Shown piece after piece: positions 47,686-60,110 of a stretch of DNA of 64,000 bases. The notes beneath the pieces were generated by a model, which did not search any database, was not told the origin of the DNA, and saw only the letters and a program-made list of their open reading frames with translations. Source of the DNA: Metellina segmentata (taxonomy: Eukaryota > Arthropoda > Arachnida > Araneae > Tetragnathidae); contig OX375883.1 in the NCBI GenBank assembly GCA_947359465.1, positions 14,696,088 to 14,760,087 of the forward strand. Direction: 5' to 3'. Position 1 is the stretch's first letter, and the number at the start of each line of letters is the position of its first letter. A program made the position numbers and the translations under genes.

Positions 47686-49058
47686 TAACAAAAAAATCGA
47701 CGCACCAAGAAGGAATCATCCGATTGCTTTGAAATTTCGTATGCAAAAAAAGTTTTGACCAAATATGCAAATGATTAAAATTTGGTGTCCAATGAATGAA
47801 TAGTGCAATCTACAGCGCATCCAGTAGATCTATATAAGGAGTTGTTCTGGAACTGTTGTTAAAAATTTCTGCTGCCTTGCGATTTAGGATACCTTTCAAC
47901 GACTGAAAAAATGCCTCGCCGCAGGATTCGAGCTCATTGCGAGCAACTTTCAGAGTTTGAAAGAGGTCGTATCATTGGATTGAAAGAGGCCGGTTGGGCA
48001 AATCGGAGAATCGCTCGTCATGCGAGTCGAAGCGATGCGGCGATTAGAAGATGCTGGCAAGAGTGGGTGAACAATGGCAGATTTCAGCGTCATGATGGTA
48101 GCGGTCGACGTAGGGTCACAACAGATCGCGAGGACAGAGTGATTGTCAGATCAGCTGTCACAGCGCCTGATTAATCTCTATCAACCATCAGTCGTGCGAC
48201 CCACACACGAGCGTCCACCATGACCATTCACAGACGGCTGAGAGAGCGAAATCTACGCTCGAACCGACCGTTACGCCACCTGCCACTCACGCCTGCACTC
48301 TGTCGAGGCAGATTACAGTGGTGCTTGGCTCGATCAGGCTGGAATGATGCTGACTGGGGACGTATAGTCTTTAGCGACGAATCCCGCTTCCAACTGACGA
48401 TCATCGAAGACGTCTCTGGAGACGCCCAGGGCAGCGTGCCGATCCTGCTTTCACTATTGCACGCCACACGGGCCCTCATAAAGGAGTTATTGTCTGGGGT
48501 GCCATTTCCCTTGATAGCCGGACCCCTTTGGTCATCATTAGAGGTACATTCAACGTACTGCACAGCGGTACGTTGACGATATTGAGACCTGTTTTGCTAC
48601 CGTTCCTTTCGCAGTACCCTGGGCTTATTTTTCAGCTAGACAATGCCAGACCACATACGGCACATATTGCTATGAACTGTCTTCAAGCTTGCCAAACACT
48701 TCCTTGGCCAGCCAGATCACCAGATCTCTCTCCCATCGAGCATGTCTGGGATATGATGGGAAGGCGACTGCATCCGGTAGGGAATGTTGATGACGTAGTC
48801 CGACAATTGGAGCAAATTTGGCAAGAAATACCGCAGGAGACCATCCGGGAGCTTTATCGGTCTATGCCACGCCGTGTGGCAGCTTGCATCCAGGCTAGAG
48901 GCGAGTCAACACCTTATTGAGCTCGTTACTGTAACTCTGAAATAAATCATTCAATTGTTTTAAATTTTAATCATTTTCTATTCTGTACATAATTTTCCTA
49001 TCCACCAATTTTTGTCTCCATCGGACAACTCCTTCTTGGTGCGTCGATTTTTTTGTTA
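47686..49058 (+). mobile_element. Tc1-type DNA transposon
   Basis: The inverted ends are TAACAAAAAAATCGACGCAC (left, from 47686) and its exact complement at the right end (to 49058), continuing inward as CAAGAAGGA. Length is 1.37 kb with one transposase frame between, typical of the superfamily. The TA target fits. Confidence 0.9.
47911..48920 (+). pseudogene. Tc1-type transposase, broken
   Basis: The N-terminus MPRRRIRAHCEQLSEFERGR and the helix-turn-helix region GWANRRIARHASRSDAAIRR bind the element ends. A TAA at about 48172 breaks the frame, and a deletion/frameshift near 48400 follows the first catalytic Asp (FSDESRFQL). The last frame carries LDNARPHTA and SPDLSPIEHVWD with the other two acidic residues, which I count as 32 residues apart rather than the 34 of classic Tc1. 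It ends GESTPY. Inactive as read. Confidence 0.92.
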
Positions 49059-49740
49059 GAGTGTATTTTGATTCAGCTCCAACGCGATTACGAATTCATG
49101 TTTTTGAGATTTCTTGTCGTATGCTGGCCCTGGTAGATGCTCACTTATAGGCTTAATAATGGCTTGGGAAAATAAAGCTTTCGTATTCCACTCACCAGAT
49201 TGTTATTCTGGGTCGACTCCTTACGAATCGTAGCCCGCCATAGATGTTGAAGTGACCTCGTCCTTGTTTTGGTGTCTTCACTTCACAAATGCTGGCTTTG
49301 CTGTAATTACAGGCGTTATATAGAAATGGTCGGTCTGCACGAAGACGTATATTAGCCTGTGCATCTCGTCTAGGTTTATGGTGTAATCAGAAATCGACCT
49401 CCATAGGGTTGTCAACAAATCCATCATTTTCTTGTGTTTGTTTGAAGAAGGCTAAGAACAGATCCATAGCCATCTGTCTTCTTATTCGGTCCAAAACTAA
49501 ATGATCCCGAAGATATGCAAAAAGTGGGTTTCCTGAAGATATTTTTGTCTTCGAAACTGAAACGAGTAAAATAAAGATTTCAATTAATCGTCACGGCCAA
49601 GTTGGATCCTTTCGACTTTTTAATAGCTTTAACTTCGGACGTAAATATGGACACACCGATCCATATAATGATTTAATATTCATCGCAGTCTTAATGTAAG
49701 ACAAACTTCAAAGTACCTCAAAGTTTTCTAGTTACCCACT
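49059..49740. other. repeat-derived stretch with no gene
   Basis: Near 49100-49160 it contains GAGATTTCTTGTCGTATGCTGGCC and TAGATGCTCACTTAT, the same text as the monomers at 54930-55650. The repeat therefore occurs outside the large duplication. Confidence 0.5.
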
Positions 49741-50434
49741 CTACCTTCGTACTCGTACGTAGATTGTACGTATGCGTGTTACGTTTCCAAGATTTGTGGT
49801 TTGTTTGGCTGCATTTCCATTCCTTGTCGGGTACCCATGTGGGTGTAGATAAACCCAACCTCTCCTACCACTTGAAACATGATTATATCCTACCGATATA
49901 CCGTCCTCTGGTTCTGTTAGGGTTAGGGTTAGGGTTTGGTTTTTGCTTACGATTGGAATTCGAGCGTTAGAGTTGGTGTCTTTATTACATGGAACTGAGC
50001 CATGAGGTAATCGTGGTGTGGCTTTTGTGAGCCGTTCAACATTTACCCTCTGCTTGCGGTTGGGGAAGTTTTTGTCTGCAATCTCAAATACCACTTCGGA
50101 AATTTTCTTTGTGACCTTAAAATTGCCGAACTTCCTTGTCAACCCGGGTTTTATGTTAGGGAAGTATAAGTATACCTCATCTCTCACCTTGATTCCCTTT
50201 ACTTTAAAAAACTTATTCCTATACTGCTTTTTGAATTCCGCCGTTTTAACCAAATTTTTCAAATTCGATATTGCTCCTCAACCTCTTGTTGACTTTTTCC
50301 AAAAGAAATGCCTTGTAAGACAGTGCATCAGCCCTAACCATAAAAACTTCCAATGGCATCGAGGGAGGATGCCGATATGAGGAAAACTCGTACACTGTCA
50401 AAGACAAGTCTACTTTGTGAGCATATATGTCCAT
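49741..50434 (-). pseudogene. Ty3/Gypsy-type integrase C-terminus, decayed
   Basis: The frame 50262-49741 reads IKVRDEVYLYFPNIKPGLTR, then KFG...FKVTKKISEVVFEI and RKQRVNVERL, the order of the GPY/F-like C-terminal module of Ty3-type integrases. The GPF part itself is deleted. A neighbouring frame to 50434 (RHPPSMPLEVFMVRADAL) looks like the end of the catalytic core. No LTR is visible next to it. Confidence 0.65.
49917..49934. repeat. three TTAGGG units
   Basis: TTAGGGTTAGGGTTAGGG on the plus strand is a minimal interstitial telomere-like array within the integrase relic. It is too short to show telomere activity. Confidence 0.6.
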
Positions 50435-50513
50435 CAGGGTTTTCTTTGAGGATATTGGACGTCGGTTATAACATGCTCCTGCTCTCTTATTAAAGCCTTG
50501 TTCTTTCCCCTTC

Positions 50514-52206
50514 TAGACCCACCCCAGACCTACTCACCGTTAGGTTTAGAGTGTTATATGGTCTAGGGGGACTTCCACCGCAGCACGGTGGTGGGCCAGA
50601 AGTCCCAACACCAGTCAGTCGCTCATTTATTGAGTACTAAAATAAAAATACATGGGGAAACAAGCCCAAATAAGACGTGATACTTCCGATGTAACCGGAA
50701 ATTTAAGATATGGAGAAAAACACAAAACCTCAGGGACAAAAAAACCGGGTAATAAATAAAACTCGGGCAACACGCCAAGAAAATATCAATACAAAAAAAT
50801 AATAATAAACAAGATACATAAATACACAAAACGACACAACACAGTACAAACACATATAGTTAAAAGTTGGTTTTACCTTGAACAATTAACAACTCAAAAA
50901 AGAATAATGATTGTTTAATGTTTGACGATGTAAGGTTGTAGGATGAGAGATGTAAGGATTATTTTAATGTACAATGCAATATAAACGTAAATAAGTTTAA
51001 AGAAAAAATCCAAAAAGGTTAAAATTCTGTAAAATTTAAAAGTTTAAAATCTTAAAATAGAGGGGAACCTAGTTCCACCTCTCTACCTAAAAAGGGAAGT
51101 CCCAAGGAACCACCACATTTTTTAGTCACGGGTCGTGGGGACTAGCCACCATCACGCAGGATTTTATTTTTGCAATAGAAGTCCTGCTTCTAAGGACACT
51201 TTCCAACCAAATCGGCATGTGTCTTTCACTTGGTTTTTTTCACATGATTTTCCTTTGTGAGTGGACAGCCAAAGAGAAAGTGGTCGGCGTCCCCCACTTC
51301 CCCGCAGCTACAGAGCTCCGAATTTTTGAGACTGAACCTGCGAAGTTAAGCATGGAACGGTCCATGACCCGTGAGAAACCAGACGAGCTGGCGATCAGCG
51401 AGGAGTCTATCTCTTTTAACTCTAGTAATGAATCCCCTGAGCCTGAGACCCTTATTTGATACTGTGCAATAATTTTGCCAGGTCTTCTCAGTAAAATCTA
51501 AAATTTTCCTTTCAAGTAGGCTCAGGGGGAACGGAATGTCCAAGACCTCACCACTGATCGAGGCAAGTTTTGCGTTTTCGTCGGCCAGCTCATTACCATT
51601 AAGACCCGCGTGAGCCCGAACCCAACTCGGGCCAAAAATGTTAGTAAATTTTGATATTTTCTTTTTTTATTTTATAAAGGTAATTGGATTTATTAGTTGC
51701 TGTTTTAAGGGTCTGAATTGAGGAATGAGGCTGTCACAATAAATGTTTACTTTCTTTGGCTATTGCCCAATCGATTGCTTTATTTACTGACGACAACTCT
51801 GCCTGAAAGACAGAGTTGCCGGGTAGAAGTTTAGATTGCAAAGTTTCTATTAAATTATTATATTTAAAGATGCGCACCACGGCCCCGACATTGCCATCAA
51901 TCCCCGAGCCGTCGATCTGCACCTCGTATTCTGCATCTGTGATGGCGTCCAGAAAGTCCAACCTATGTTCAGCCATCCGGACGCCACCAACCATGATATT
52001 GTAGTCGTAATGTACTGGTGACAGTCTCATCTCCGGGTCGGGCTGCCGTCTCTTGATAACATTAAATTTTTTGTACAATGACAGCAGGGTCACATGGAGC
52101 GGCGGAATTCCGCATAGTGTATTAAGGGAGTCGGTTGGAGAGGTTCTATATGCTCTAAGAATTTTTAGCAAGAATGGCCTCTGTACGGTAGCAAGCTTCT
52201 GGATCT
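50514..52206 (-). mobile_element. 5'-truncated second copy of the LINE
   Basis: The 3' end matches the first copy: TAGACCC...ACTCACCGTTAG, then GTGTTATATGGTC. The copy ends abruptly within ORF2 near 52206, as expected of incomplete reverse transcription. It is about 75-85% like the first copy by eye. Confidence 0.82.
51140..52206 (-). pseudogene. LINE ORF2 tail (RNase H), second copy
   Basis: LRAYRTSPTDSLNTLCGIPP, QIDGSGIDGNVGAVV and NSVFQAELSSV match the RT-RNase H junction of the copy at 32-33 kb, then the frame breaks. Downstream WFLTGHGPF and a KSCVMVA end are recognisable. The catalytic first Asp motif reads QIDGSG. Confidence 0.82.
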
Positions 52207-52425
52207 GAGCTTTAGTTTAGTTACCTCTCCCCTTAATCTGAGTTCAGTTGCCACAAATAGATTCTTTGAGGACCACCTAAAATGACCAGCCAATTTCTTA
52301 CATTCACCTGAGAATTCCCTAACACTTCCTGAGGAGCTCCAATCAGCAAATTGGGGGAGTAATTGTATTAAATCAGGAGTTAACCCATCTGCGACAAAAG
52401 TCCCAACCACTCGTTCAGATTCCAT
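52207..52425 (-). pseudogene. possible retrotransposon Gag N-terminus
   Basis: MESERVVGTFVADGLTPDLI, then LLPQFADWSSSGSVREFSG and FRWSSKNLFVATELRLRG resemble the start of a Ty3-type Gag domain. It abuts the truncated LINE copy, so the LINE may have landed in a Ty3 element whose integrase end is at 49741-50434. The assignment is weak. Confidence 0.35.
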
Positions 52426-52446
52426 GACTATCGCAATTACAATCAA

Positions 52447-53410
52447 AACAAAATCTTAACATAAACACTTAAATTGTAGAAAAAAAGCTTAAGAACATCC
52501 TCACGAACACAACACTGTGGCGTAGTGATAAAAGAGGACATCTTGTTTCACCAGTCGCCTGGCCGGCTGAAATCGATCTTTGTCGGACAACGGCCCTCTG
52601 TTGAAATAGAAGTGAAAAGTCGGGGGAGCTCCCCTCTTGGTGTTTTGAGACGATGGAAAACTGCCCAAGGGTTTTTCCCATGGGCGGGAGCTTCGAGGCT
52701 TGGAGCAGAGAGGGTTGGGTCAGCGATCTAGAGACTCTATGACAGACTCGAGAAGAGTTGGGTCGTTTTTCGAGGGGCGTACTAGCGACGCCCAGACTTT
52801 GGAAGTTAAGTCTCCAGTGGAGACTCTTTGTTATGTTTTGAAACTGTCTGTTCAACAGAGAAGCACTGTATAAATATTAATAACCAAGAAATAAAAGAAT
52901 ATTTGTTTTCTATACAATATTCAGATTTCCTAAAATATCCTTCCTGCCAAATCTTATACAGCCCAGTTGTTTAACACTGTTACAGCACCTTCAAAAACTC
53001 GGGTAGTAGAACGTCACGACACCAATTTCATGGTGTCGTTTTATTAACTTAAAACAATTAGCAATCATTCTCAACAGTTATTTAAAGCATTGCGTTATGG
53101 ACAATACCATGTGACACAGATTCTTACTGACAATAGAATGTGATTGAGTTGTGTTCATATAGATTGTGAGATTGGGTTCCACAAATGAAAAGGGAGGAAT
53201 AGAAAGTTATGTCAAACATATTCAGTAACAAAAAAAACTTTAAAAGACTTAACAGACAATTTGGATGAATTAACATAACTACCCTTTTGGCCACATTATT
53301 CCAATAGGGTCGTTCTAAAGATGCAGCTGGTCAGCTCAGGTAGGACAGCTGTCAATCAGAATGCTATGAGAGGGTGCAGCTGTTATGTGTGTCTGGAAAA
53401 TTCCAATGGG
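52447..53410. other. unassigned stretch
   Basis: It may hold LTR-like sequence of the Ty3 relic (52.5-52.9 kb), but I could not find a matching second LTR. Otherwise AT-rich with no gene. Confidence 0.4.
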
Positions 53411-53689
53411 TCATTTATTTTTCTTGCGGTGAGTGCAATTTTCCACGTCGTGTACGGTCGGATTATTAATATAAATTAGATTGTTGTGAAATCTTTGGGA
53501 TAGGTGTAGTATGTTATTTTGGATTTGTTTCATCCTCGATTCTTTGTAGATGTCAGAGACCCTGGAGTACCAGGGGGCTCTTGTGATAATTTTAACGGGG
53601 TCCCCTTGCAGGTGGAGAACTCTTAAATATCGTACCATCAGCAAGGCAAAAGAATCGGCTTTAGACGGGCTGAAGGGCCGCCGGAACAA
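53411..53689 (-). pseudogene. Jockey-like RT C-terminal tail
   Basis: RVLHLQGDPVKIITRAPWYS, RVSDIYKESRMKQIQNNILH and a late NPTV match the end of Jockey/CR1-type ORF2 proteins, where APWY is followed by a helical segment and an N-P motif. Its N-terminal text is repeated at 58560-58680, the start of the second large duplication unit. Confidence 0.65.
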
Positions 53690-54627
53690 TTAGTCAGCAA
53701 CGGCAGGGGAAAACGCTTGCAGATGGATTCACCCATCGCATGTTTTCTTTAACAACACATTTTCCATTTTTATTATCTTTTTGGAAATCCAAGCTAGTCA
53801 TTAAAAACATTTGCTTTCTAAGGCTTCCATATACGTATATTTACTCAAAAGCATGAAATATTTTTACATAAAGCAATTTTAGCACCACTGTGTTATAATA
53901 AAAGAATTGGAAACAAACACAGTAAACTTTACACAATACCTTAAAATATTTTTTGCTAAGAAGTCATTTGTATTTTAACACAGAAAAACTTTAAAAAGTT
54001 ACTATACAACAAAAATGACAATACAATAAGTGAGCATTATTTCCTGAGGTGAAGACTAAAGCAGCATATCACAATTAAAATCACAAAAACTTTTACCATG
54101 AATGTTTAAACGATGAATTAGCACACAGGTCGGTAAAATAAGGAAAGACCGGAGAATAATTTCCATTAAGGTCAGGACGCAATAAAAACATCATATATGT
54201 CAGTCGCTCAACGAGCCAACTCCATTTTCATTCGAACAATTTTAACAGTATAGAAAATTCAAAGATGGCATTTGACAGGAACCCAACGTCTATAAATTCA
54301 AATGCATAAAGGGAAGTCTACATATTAAATTAAACACAACTTCGTAATTTCCAATGGGAACCCCCATTTCGATACACAATTTCGAATCTCAAAACTTAAC
54401 CATTGATTAAACTAGCGATTGAAAAAGTTAGGAATTGAAACTACATATTTAGATGGGAATCATTTCAGAAGGACTTATTGATTCTATTTGGGCTGTTTAG
54501 CAATAACATGGCACAAAATATAAATGCTATAGAAGTATTGTTTAGGAAAATATCCGTAGATTACTTCCTTTCAAACTCAAGTACTAGAAATACACATCTT
54601 GTACGGGAATACGAAGCTGATTACTAG

Positions 54628-54924
54628 AACTCTAATCTAGCGTACATGTAGAAGCAGTGTATTGGCAGTAAAAACAAACGAGTACCTGAACAAGACTTTA
54701 TTACTACAAGCCAGAAGCATCCACCGAATCCAAAGTACAATCACGCAGTCGCCAAGGTACAATTACGCAGTCGCCAACCATCTATATAACCTGGCCTCAC
54801 CTTATAGGTGTTTTAAACGTTTCAGTTCGATATGACATAATCACGGGCCAATCAAAGACCGCGCCCGTGACATCACACTTTATACAAAATTTGCATGGGC
54901 CAAATGACGTCGCAACACTGATTA
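54628..54924. mobile_element. insertion of about 300 bp present only in unit 1
   Basis: Unit 2 runs GAAGCTGATTATCAATTCC without interruption. In unit 1 the same text is split between the two copies of CTGATTA, with about 300 bases inserted. CTGATTA may be a 7-base target duplication. The insert contains a direct repeat of AATTACGCAGTCGCCAA/AATCACGCAGTCGCCAA. Confidence 0.6.
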
Positions 54925-54929
54925 TCAAT

Positions 54930-55650
54930 TCCAGTTCTGGAGATTTCTTGTATGCTCGCCTTTCTAGATGCTCACTTATTGGATATACTTGGCCTCGGTT
55001 ACTATCAACTGCTCCAAACACGAATTAGAGAGACGACTCTTCCAGCGTCTTCTCTACGTAATCAGTATAAAAAAATAATGACAGCTCACAGAAGAGTTGA
55101 ACCTCGTATACTGGAAATCCATCTTGTATGGGAAACTGATTAACAATTCCAGTTCTCAAGATTTCTTGTCGTTTACTGGACTTCGTAGATGCTCATGTAT
55201 TGGATAAAACATTAGTCTCGGTGGTAATTTCAACTTCTCAAACTCACAAATCAGAGACACGATTCTTTCGCCATCTTCTCTATGCAGTCCTATTAAAATT
55301 GATAACAGCTCATGGAAGAGTCAAACTTCATATTTTGACTGACTATCCATCTTGTACAATAAGTTGGAGCGGATCAGCAATTCCATGTGTTCAAAAGATC
55401 TGTCTTTTGCTGGCCCTCGTAGATACTAACTTACTGGATAAAACTTAGTCCGTGTATTTCTTTTTCATCAGCTCAAACACAGGAATCAGAGACGACTTCC
55501 GTTGCCTTCACTTTCCCATTCGTATAAAAATGAAAACAGTTCACTAATGAGTCGAACCTCATTCTGACTATCCATCTTGTACAAGATGTTGGAGCGGATC
55601 AATAATTCCATGTGTTCAAAAGATCTCTTGTCGTTTGCTGGGAACAAGAA
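54930..55650. repeat. array of about 225-bp monomers, unit 1
   Basis: Monomer starts marked by TTCCAGTTCT or TTCCATGTGT lie at 54930, 55147, 55381 and 55606. Each runs through a TAGATGCTCA block, a CAGAGACA/TTAGAGAG block and ACAGCTCA. Partial monomers recur at 49.1, 58.4 and 62.9 kb. Confidence 0.75.
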
Positions 55651-55889
55651 TCATCTTTGTTTATCGTCCAGAGCTTTTAATTAAGCTTGCTTTTAACAAT
55701 GAAATACAAGACCTAACAGATCGTTATAATCTGAAATGTTAAGTACCCGAATAACTCCCGCCAGTGATTTTCAGCATTTATGCGAAAAGAGATTTTATTA
55801 ATCAAATTATGTCTCAAAATCAGTGGAATTTAAGAGAAAAATAATTTATTCAACAAATAGTTACCTCAGCGTCACATCAAGCTGGTTAA

Positions 55890-56394
55890 TTACGCAACTT
55901 TCGCCTTTGAAATAAAATTTAACATGGCTTCGTGAGTACAAATGTGGTTGGATGCATTTACAAAAGCACTCATGATTCGCCACTGACCTTGTAGATCGGC
56001 CAGTTGAGCGTTTCCCCTCCTCAGCTGGGGTTCTACGAAGCCGTACTTCTCTGGATCAGTGTATAGTCTGCCGGCCTGTATTGCTGGTTGTAGTTGTGTT
56101 ATGAAGTCTTTGGTGTATTTGAGCTTGCTTTTGAAGGTCAAAGCTTGTTTGTAAAGCTTTGTTTAGTTGTTTTTAAGTTTTTGGAAGTTTAATTATGGAC
56201 TGGGTTTCATCAGTCATATCAATGTTGATATCACCTCTTATTCCACTGTCTCTCCGCTGGTTGAATCTTCTTTTACACTCTTTCACCTTTCCTTCTCCTG
56301 GTTCGTGTGCCCTTTCAAGGAAACCCCCGCCAGTGTCCTTAGATGATCCATCGTTGCTCACCTCCCCACCAACCATTCTCTCCTGTGTTGGCAA
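55890..56394 (-). pseudogene. unidentified small gene relic, unit 1
   Basis: A 73-codon frame (56394-56173: GGFLERAHEPGEGKVKECKR) is followed, after a frame change, by an 83-codon frame (56141-55890: KYTKDFITQLQPAI, DPEKYGFVEPQLRR, HEAMLNFISKAKVA). It reads like real protein but I do not recognise it. Compared with unit 2 I count about 17 base changes in 252, of which about 12 alter the protein, so there is no sign of constraint since duplication. Confidence 0.4.
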
Positions 56395-56419
56395 GAGAAC
56401 CCCAGAACCTCGTTAAACA

Positions 56420-57899
56420 AACGTAAATAAATAATTCAACACTTATGTTGCCTCTAAAACAAGTGCGTTTATTTGTAGTATACATAATTGCAATATTTTG
56501 CAGTCTCTTATGCTTAAAAATATATAAATGGGCATGAATTGCTTCCAATTGCTTTGTTCTCTGTCAAGGAGAGGTATGCTCCTTGAGGTTATGAGTGAGT
56601 GAAAAAATCAATACATGTTTATAATTTAATTCTGAATTGTAAACAAACATGTCAGGGGTAGTAGAGACCACTCCAATTCAATAGAAAAATAAGTTTTGAA
56701 GAAACATGCCTTTGATGGTTGGAAATCAAAGGTTCATGGAACGAATAACTTCGGGAATTCCTTGATTGTCAGATTCGAGCGACAAGTATGATTATTTTGA
56801 CACACAGAAATACGACTCCATGTGCTTTAATATCTACTATCAAAACAAATTCAAACAAAATACAAATAAGTAGCTACAAGGGAAGTGGACTTGGTACTAT
56901 TAGAAAGTATACGGTCAAATTAGTTTTTTAGCTCTCAATTAATACAATCACACCTTTAACTATTAACACTGAAATAAACGGTCCTTTACACTCCTATGAC
57001 TTTTTGGCAGTGATGTAAGCAGATGGAGGGGCGGGGGTCCCAAAAATGAGATACTTTTAACCAAAATCGAACAATTACTTAGTGATATTTTTCAATATAA
57101 ATATTTTGTGAGCACAACTATTGTGAAGTTATTACTGTTCTTGGATAAACCAAGACTCTTCACTTTTTATGCGCATTGAAATTTAGTATAATCAAATAAA
57201 TCCTACATAAAGAGTAAACAAATTTCAAATCTAATAAGGAGTACATATTTACTGGGCATAAAAATTGTACTTATGCTAGTACCTACTCCGAAATGAAATT
57301 CTGGTTATATCACTGTTTTTTTTTTAATAATTATAAATTTATATAAATATAATTATTACCAATATTTATTTTGGCTGGTAATCTTTGAAAAAAATTGTAG
57401 TCACATTATTTTCAATAATACTTTGAAAATAAATTACGATTTACATGCAGCTAAAGAATGGCCATATAGTCTCAGGCTATACCAAATGAGATTACTTTTG
57501 CAATGGCAGAAACGAACAAAATAAATAATAACGGTTATACCTCTTTTTACTTATGATTTATGCTTTACAAATTACAGAATAAGTTTCAGCGATAAGTTTA
57601 AAGCATTAAAAATTCATTAAGTCGTACTTTGATTTTTTTAACAGAAGAACAACTAAGATATACAATACAGCAAAGGGAAAAATAGAGTTTTTGTATCAAA
57701 ATTCTATTCCAAAGACTCCACAATTTCATACGTCTGAATTCTTTATTCCTTAAGATAATTCTGTCCTGGTATTATCACAAGACATAAAATGAACTGACTA
57801 TTAAATATTATCTTGTTGTAAATTCATGTACGACTTCTTTGTTTTCATCAAAAAACATTTTTCTATTAAATATACGAGTTTGTCTATCTTCTATAATAA
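56420..57899. other. AT-rich non-coding part of unit 1
   Basis: No coding content is recognised. It is repeated at about 60900-62430 in unit 2. Confidence 0.55.
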
Positions 57900-58320
57900 A
57901 TGATAGACCTTAAATCAGTTGCCTCTTATTCAACTTCTTCAAATTCTCTTCTGAAATTATTGATAAAATTTTCTAATGACTTCAGTAGGGTAGATCCTTT
58001 CAATAGTTCGCATTCCACCCATTGCAGTGATTTACTAGTAGCATTTATTATTTGTAAAATAGTATTCCAAACAACTGTCATTAGGGCGGTTACATATTTG
58101 TCCCTTTTCTTCAGAAGTGAAGTCTCCTCCATAATGGTAACTTTCTTCTCAATTAAAAAAAAATTCAGTTAAAGCGTCTTATAAAGGTGAAACCACGTTT
58201 TACAGCTAATGCAGCATCTGCTCTTGCTGAAAATCTAGTGACAATCTTACAAACCCTTTTCTCTGCACTTAAAGACGCACATTGTAAAGACGCTGTCACA
58301 ACTTTCCTCGAACCCCAATG
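57900..58320 (-). pseudogene. ZMYM1-like hAT transposase remnant, unit 1
   Basis: Reading down the minus strand, VTRFSARADAALAV corresponds to the T-R-W-S-A-R-A-D motif of ZMYM1-type domesticated and mobile hAT proteins. After a frame break come VVWNTILQIINATSKSLQ and LLKGSTLLKSLENFINNFR, their next helices in order. The Trp of the motif is changed to Phe. Inactive. Confidence 0.65.
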
Positions 58321-59624
58321 AAAAGACATTTCAAAACCAGGACCCTTTCGGTATTCCGTGACCCTAAGCGGACGTTTAATCCAAAACTGATCCTGGCCCT
58401 CGTACATGCTCACATATTGCTATAAAATTTGACACTGTAAGTCTTTCAACTACTCCAAACACACGGATCCGATAGGCGACTCTGCCGGCGTGTTCTCTAC
58501 GCCATTTTAATAAGAATAACAGCTCTTTGTAGAGTCTCTTATTCCTAAGCGCGGGATATCTTTTGATGGTTGGTCAGCAGCAGGTACGGGAGCCCTTTGC
58601 AGGTATTGAACTAGTATATATATTAACATCAGCAGGGCAAAAGAATCAGCACCAGACGGTCTGAAGGGTGGCCGGAACAGTTGGTCAGCAAAGGCAAGGA
58701 GAACGCATGCAGACGATTAATTTCCCCATCCTATGTTTTTTTTCTTTAGCAACGCATTTTCCATTTTTATTATCTTTTTGGAAATACAAGCTAGTCATTA
58801 AAAACATTTGCTTTCTAAGGCTTCCATATACGTATATTTACTCAAAAGCATGAAATATTTTTACATAAAGCAATTTTAGAACCATTGTGTTCGAATAAAA
58901 GAATTGGAAACAAACACAGTAAACTTTACACAATACCTTAAAATATTTTTTGCTGAGAAGTCATTTGTATTTTAAAACAGAAAACTTTAAAAAGTTACTA
59001 TACAACAAAAATGACAATACAATAAGTGAGCATTATTTCCTTGAGGTGAAGACTAAAGCAGCATATGACAATTAAAATCACAAAAACTTTTACCATGAGT
59101 GTTAAAACGATGAATTAGCACACAGGTTGATAAAAAAAGGATTGATCAAGGTTAATTAGGACCAATAAAGGTCAGGACGCAATAAAAACATCATATATGT
59201 CAGTCGCGCAACAATACAACTCAATTTTCATTCGAACAATTTTAACAGTATAGAAAATTCAAAGATGGCATTTGACAGGAACCCAACGTCTATAAATTCA
59301 AATGCATAAAGGACAATCTTCATATTAAATTGAACACAAATTCGTAATTCCATTGAGAACCCCCATTTCGATACACAATTTCGAATCTCAAAACTTAACC
59401 ATTGATTAAACTAACGATTGAAAAAGTTAGGAATTGAAACCACATATTTAGATGGGAATCAATTCAGAAGGACTTATTGATTCTATTTGGGTTGTTTAAC
59501 AATAACATGGCACAAAATATAAATGCTATCGAAGTATTATTTAGGAAAATATCCGTAGATTACTTCCTTTCAAACTCGTATACTGGAAATCCATCTTGTA
59601 CGGGAATCCGAAGCTGATTATCAA

Positions 59625-60110
59625 TTCCAGTTCAGGAAATGTCTTGTATGCTCGCCTTCGTAGATGCTCACTTATTGGATATACTTGGCCTCGGTAACTA
59701 TCAACTGCTCCAAACACACGAATTAGAGAGACCACTCTTCCAGCGTCTTCTCTACGCAATCAGTATAAAAATGATAACAGCTCGCAGAAAAGTTGAACCT
59801 CGTATACAGGAAATCCATCTTGTACGGGAATCAAAAACTGATTACCAATTCCAGTTCTTGAGATTTCTCCTTGTCGTTTACTGGCCCTCGTAGATGCTCA
59901 TGTATTGGATAAAACATTAGGCTCGGTGGTAATTTCAACTTCACAAACTCACAAATCAGAGACACGATTCTTTCGCCATCTTCTCTATGCAGTCCTATTA
60001 AAATTGATAACAGCTCATGGAAGAGTCGAACTTCATATTTTGACTGACTATCCATCTTGTACAATAAGTTGGAGCGGATCAATAATTCCATGTGTTCAAA
60101 AGATCTCTTG
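59625..60110. repeat. array of about 225-bp monomers, unit 2
   Basis: Monomer starts lie at 59625, 59849 and 60086, one fewer than in unit 1. This is typical of unequal exchange in short arrays. Confidence 0.75.

Larger units (their letters stand above)
53585..58545. repeat. large tandem duplication, unit 1
   Basis: It aligns with 58562-63055 in the same orientation. Example pairs are the GTCATTAAAAACATTTGC block (53797 and 58794) and the ATGCTCACATATTGC block (near 58405 and 62925). Identity is about 90% by eye. Unit 1 has an extra insertion (54628-54924) and one extra roughly 225-bp monomer. Confidence 0.9.
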
